A stretch of 9,178 nucleotides of DNA from Gammaproteobacteria bacterium (GTDB lineage Bacteria; Pseudomonadota; Gammaproteobacteria; Ga0077536). The translations under genes and the position numbers were made by a program. Within the stretch, counting starts at the first letter, position 1. Every line of letters begins with the position of its first letter. The stretch is taken from the NCBI GenBank assembly GCA_003540955.1, contig DPMX01000099.1, forward strand, positions 1 to 9,178. The letters run 5' to 3'. A model generated the notes under the pieces. It searched no databases. It was not told the origin of the DNA and saw only the letters and a program-made list of their open reading frames with translations. This document shows, in pieces, positions 7,091 to 9,178 of the stretch.

Positions 7091-7230
7091 AAGCAATTAG
7101 GGCTGACCATAGTTAATTGAGAGACTTGAACCCATATAACGTTTCGTGAGGATAAATAGTATGCGAATAAACCAATCTGAAACACCCCGAAGTTTCTTTA
7201 CGAGTTCGATGGGTAAATGTTCGGAATTTG
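7091..7230. other. valS-cysE intergenic region, no clear signal
   Basis: This 140-base AT-rich gap lies between the valS stop and the cysE start. On the minus strand I find no -35/-10 pair with acceptable spacing: TACTAT and TTATAT are possible -10 elements but lack a matching -35. A 5-bp GAAAC/GTTTC inverted repeat near 7183-7200 has no T-tract, so it is not a convincing terminator. cysE could therefore be transcribed by readthrough from valS or from a weak or factor-dependent promoter; the sequence does not decide. Confidence 0.5.
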
Positions 7231-9178
7231 CTAATCGCCCCGGAGATTTCGCAATTGATTCTCAACGTGTGAGATCGCATCTTCTATTTCTCCGACCCGA
7301 TTCCGCACCTTCTCGACTATTGGAGAAGGTGCTTTTTCAACAAACGCTCGATTGTTAAGTTTTCCTTTGTTTATTTCGAGCTCACCGCATAATTTGTCTA
7401 ATTCACGTTTCAGGCGCTCTAGTTCAATTACTGGATCAATTATATCGGAGAGCGGTATAAGGACGGTCATCTCTCCGGCTAACACCCCCGCGGCCTCTCC
7501 CTCTCTACTCAAGACGCGTTTGATGCGGTTAGTACGCCCCAGTTGCCGAAGATATAAATCATAGGATTCCAGCCACTGACATTCTATCGGGGAGCCGCCG
7601 AGTACCTGGATATTAATCCGCCGATTCGGATCGATATTGTTCTCTGCGCGAATTCGACGCACCCCAAGGATAAAATTTTGGATCCACGTCATTGCCTGTT
7701 CCGCTTCCGGATCGTGACTTAAGTCCGCCGCGCCGGGAAATTTCTGCAACATGATAGTATTTCCATCCTTGCCGAGCAGCGGCGCAAGCTTTAACCAGAT
7801 CTCGTCAGTTATATAGGGCATCACCGGGTGCAGCGCTCGCAAACTTATTTCAAGGACCTCGACCAAGGTACGCCGCATTGCAAGGGTTTCACTATCTGTG
7901 GCAGATTGGTTGTTTAACCCGATCTTAGCGAATTCAATATACCAATCGCAGTATTCATCCCAAATAAATTCATAAATGGCTTGCGCAGCGAGATCAAAGC
8001 GATAGGTTTCAAACCCTGTTTCAATTTGAGTGAGTCGACTCCGAAGACGGGAGCGGATCCAATTCTCTGCCAATCCTTGTTGCGCGGATCTGTCCTGGTC
8101 CGATAAGCTGCGACCATCGCACATTAGCATCACGAAGCGTGCTGCATTCCAAATTTTATTACAAAAATTTCGGTAGCCACTAACACGGCCTAAATCAAAC
8201 CGTATATCACGTCCTTGGGTCGCCATTGAAGCGAAGGTAAAGCGCAAGGCGTCGGTACCGTAACTGTCTATGCCCTCTTTAAATTGTTTGCGCGTAGCGT
8301 TTTCAATTTTGCTAGCGTCGTTAGGCCGCATTAATCCACCGATACGTTTGGCAACTAGAGACTCCAAATCGATACCATCTATGAGGTCGATTGGATCAAG
8401 AATATTCCCTTTCGATTTAGACATCTTGTTGCCTTCGTTGTCCCGAACGAGGCCATGGATATAAACTTCTTTGAAAGGCACATTATCCATAAACTTTATG
8501 CCCATCATGATCATTCTGGCGACCCAGAAAAAAATAATATCGAATCCGGTAACCAGTACGTTAGTCGGGTAATAGGTATCCAATGCTGGAGTTTGATTTG
8601 GCCAGCCTAGGGTTGAGAAGGGCCATAGAGCCGACGAAAACCATGTATCTAGGACATCCGCATCGCGCCGAAGTGGTACGTTTGGTTTTAGATTGTTTCG
8701 CATTCGCGCGTCGGCTTCATTATGGCCGACGTAAATGTTTCCATCGGCGTCGTACCATGCAGGAATGCGGTGTCCCCACCAGAGCTGTCGAGAGATGCAC
8801 CAATCTTCAATATGGCGCATCCACTCGAAATAGGTCTTGCTCCAATTCTCGGGGATAAAGCGAATGTCGCCGTTTTCCACCGCTGAAATAGCAGGTTTTG
8901 CTAACGGCTCTATTCTTACAAACCATTGATCGGTCAAATATGGTTCTACTACTGCCCTGGAACGGTCGCCACGAGGCACTATCAGTTTGTGTTCGTCGAT
9001 GCTTGCGATGAGATCGAGCGCTTTGAGGTCCGCGACGATGCGGTCGCGAGCGGCATACCGGTCCAAACCTCTATATTCAATTGGCGCGTTGTCATTGATA
9101 GTCGCGCTGTCGGTGAATATATTGATTTGCGCTAACCCGTGCCGTTTCCCAACGTCATAATCATTGAAGTCATGGGCT
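7231..9178 (-). CDS. valS: Valyl-tRNA synthetase, C-terminal part (5' end cut by window edge)
   Basis: Class I aminoacyl-tRNA synthetase that charges tRNA-Val in the cytoplasm. The frame is open to the window edge; the first readable residues are AHDFNDYDVGKRHG, which resemble the E. coli ValRS editing-domain region. About 648 residues plus a TAG stop are present; E. coli ValRS has 951, so roughly the first third, including the HIGH motif, lies outside. Visible landmarks in order are a WCISRQLWWGHRIPAWY block, the DVLDTWFSSALWPFSTLGWP block, the catalytic KMSKS loop (8413-8427), the anticodon-binding helical domain, and a charged C-terminal coiled coil (about the last 70 residues) typical of the ValRS tRNA-binding arm. 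A TTG at 9066 in this frame is internal and not a start. The family call is certain. The next gene downstream is cysE, 140 bases away. Confidence 0.97.
   Translation of the reverse strand, partial: AHDFNDYDVGKRHGLAQINIFTDSATINDNAPIEYRGLDRYAARDRIVADLKALDLIASIDEHKLIVPRGDRSRAVVEPYLTDQWFVRIEPLAKPAISAVENGDIRFIPENWSKTYFEWMRHIEDWCISRQLWWGHRIPAWYDADGNIYVGHNEADARMRNNLKPNVPLRRDADVLDTWFSSALWPFSTLGWPNQTPALDTYYPTNVLVTGFDIIFFWVARMIMMGIKFMDNVPFKEVYIHGLVRDNEGNKMSKSKGNILDPIDLIDGIDLESLVAKRIGGLMRPNDASKIENATRKQFKEGIDSYGTDALRFTFASMATQGRDIRFDLGRVSGYRNFCNKIWNAARFVMLMCDGRSLSDQDRSAQQGLAENWIRSRLRSRLTQIETGFETYRFDLAAQAIYEFIWDEYCDWYIEFAKIGLNNQSATDSETLAMRRTLVEVLEISLRALHPVMPYITDEIWLKLAPLLGKDGNTIMLQKFPGAADLSHDPEAEQAMTWIQNFILGVRRIRAENNIDPNRRINIQVLGGSPIECQWLESYDLYLRQLGRTNRIKRVLSREGEAAGVLAGEMTVLIPLSDIIDPVIELERLKRELDKLCGELEINKGKLNNRAFVEKAPSPIVEKVRNRVGEIEDAISHVENQLRNLRGD
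8413..8427 (-). other. KMSKS signature of ValRS
   Basis: Codons for the KMSKS loop, which stabilises the aminoacyl-adenylate transition state in class I synthetases. It sits in the context NKMSKSKGN, as expected for ValRS. The motif is intact, so the visible catalytic half of the enzyme shows no sign of decay. Confidence 0.95.

Noticed and set aside
7109..7130. tRNA-like B-box string GGGTTCAAGTC on the minus strand in the valS-cysE gap
   Set aside because: The flanking bases do not form a 5-bp T-stem, and no acceptor stem or anticodon arm could be found around it. It is treated as chance, not a tRNA or a tRNA-derived attachment site.
7181..7200. Possible terminator hairpin after valS (GAAAC/GTTTC inverted repeat)
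   Set aside because: The stem is only 5 bp and AT-rich, and no T-tract follows, so it does not support an intrinsic terminator.

Overview
The window looks like ordinary chromosome from a gammaproteobacterium of moderate GC content. The species cannot be named from the sequence. The lineage call rests on three proteins. The Rrf2-type regulator carries its cluster ligands at the same residue numbers as E. coli IscR. The A-type carrier is 107 residues long, like E. coli IscA. A short-form serine acetyltransferase lies immediately upstream of iscR, as in the Pseudomonas-type isc locus. There is no mobile element, CRISPR array, RNA gene or phage feature, and codon and base use look even throughout.

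All nine genes lie on the minus strand, so transcription runs from high to low coordinates. Position 9178 to 7231 holds the C-terminal two thirds of valS (valyl-tRNA synthetase), cut by the window edge. A 140-base gap with no clear promoter or terminator follows. Next is cysE (7090-6344), then an 80-base gap with a good sigma-70 promoter and an overlapping IscR type 1-like operator. After that comes a compact operon: iscR (6263-5799), an IscA-type carrier (5784-5461), sufB (5401-3953), sufC (3915-3160), sufD (3163-1832), sufS (1842-589) and sufT (567-7). Gaps inside this operon are at most 59 bases, and sufC/sufD and sufD/sufS overlap.

The genes form one pathway. CysE makes O-acetylserine, the precursor of cysteine. 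SufS takes sulfur from cysteine. The SufBCD ATPase scaffold builds Fe-S clusters. The IscA-type protein and SufT help deliver or mature them. IscR, itself an Fe-S protein, probably senses cluster supply and represses the operon through the operator at its promoter.

I see no undescribed system here. The most notable point is the hybrid layout: an ISC-style front end (cysE, iscR, type 1 operator, iscA) drives SUF machinery, as if SUF had replaced iscS-iscU-hscBA-fdx at an isc locus. Two gene starts (sufB and sufC) are better placed at internal ATGs with clear ribosome binding sites than at the longest possible start. iscR is also placed at an internal ATG, mainly on homology.
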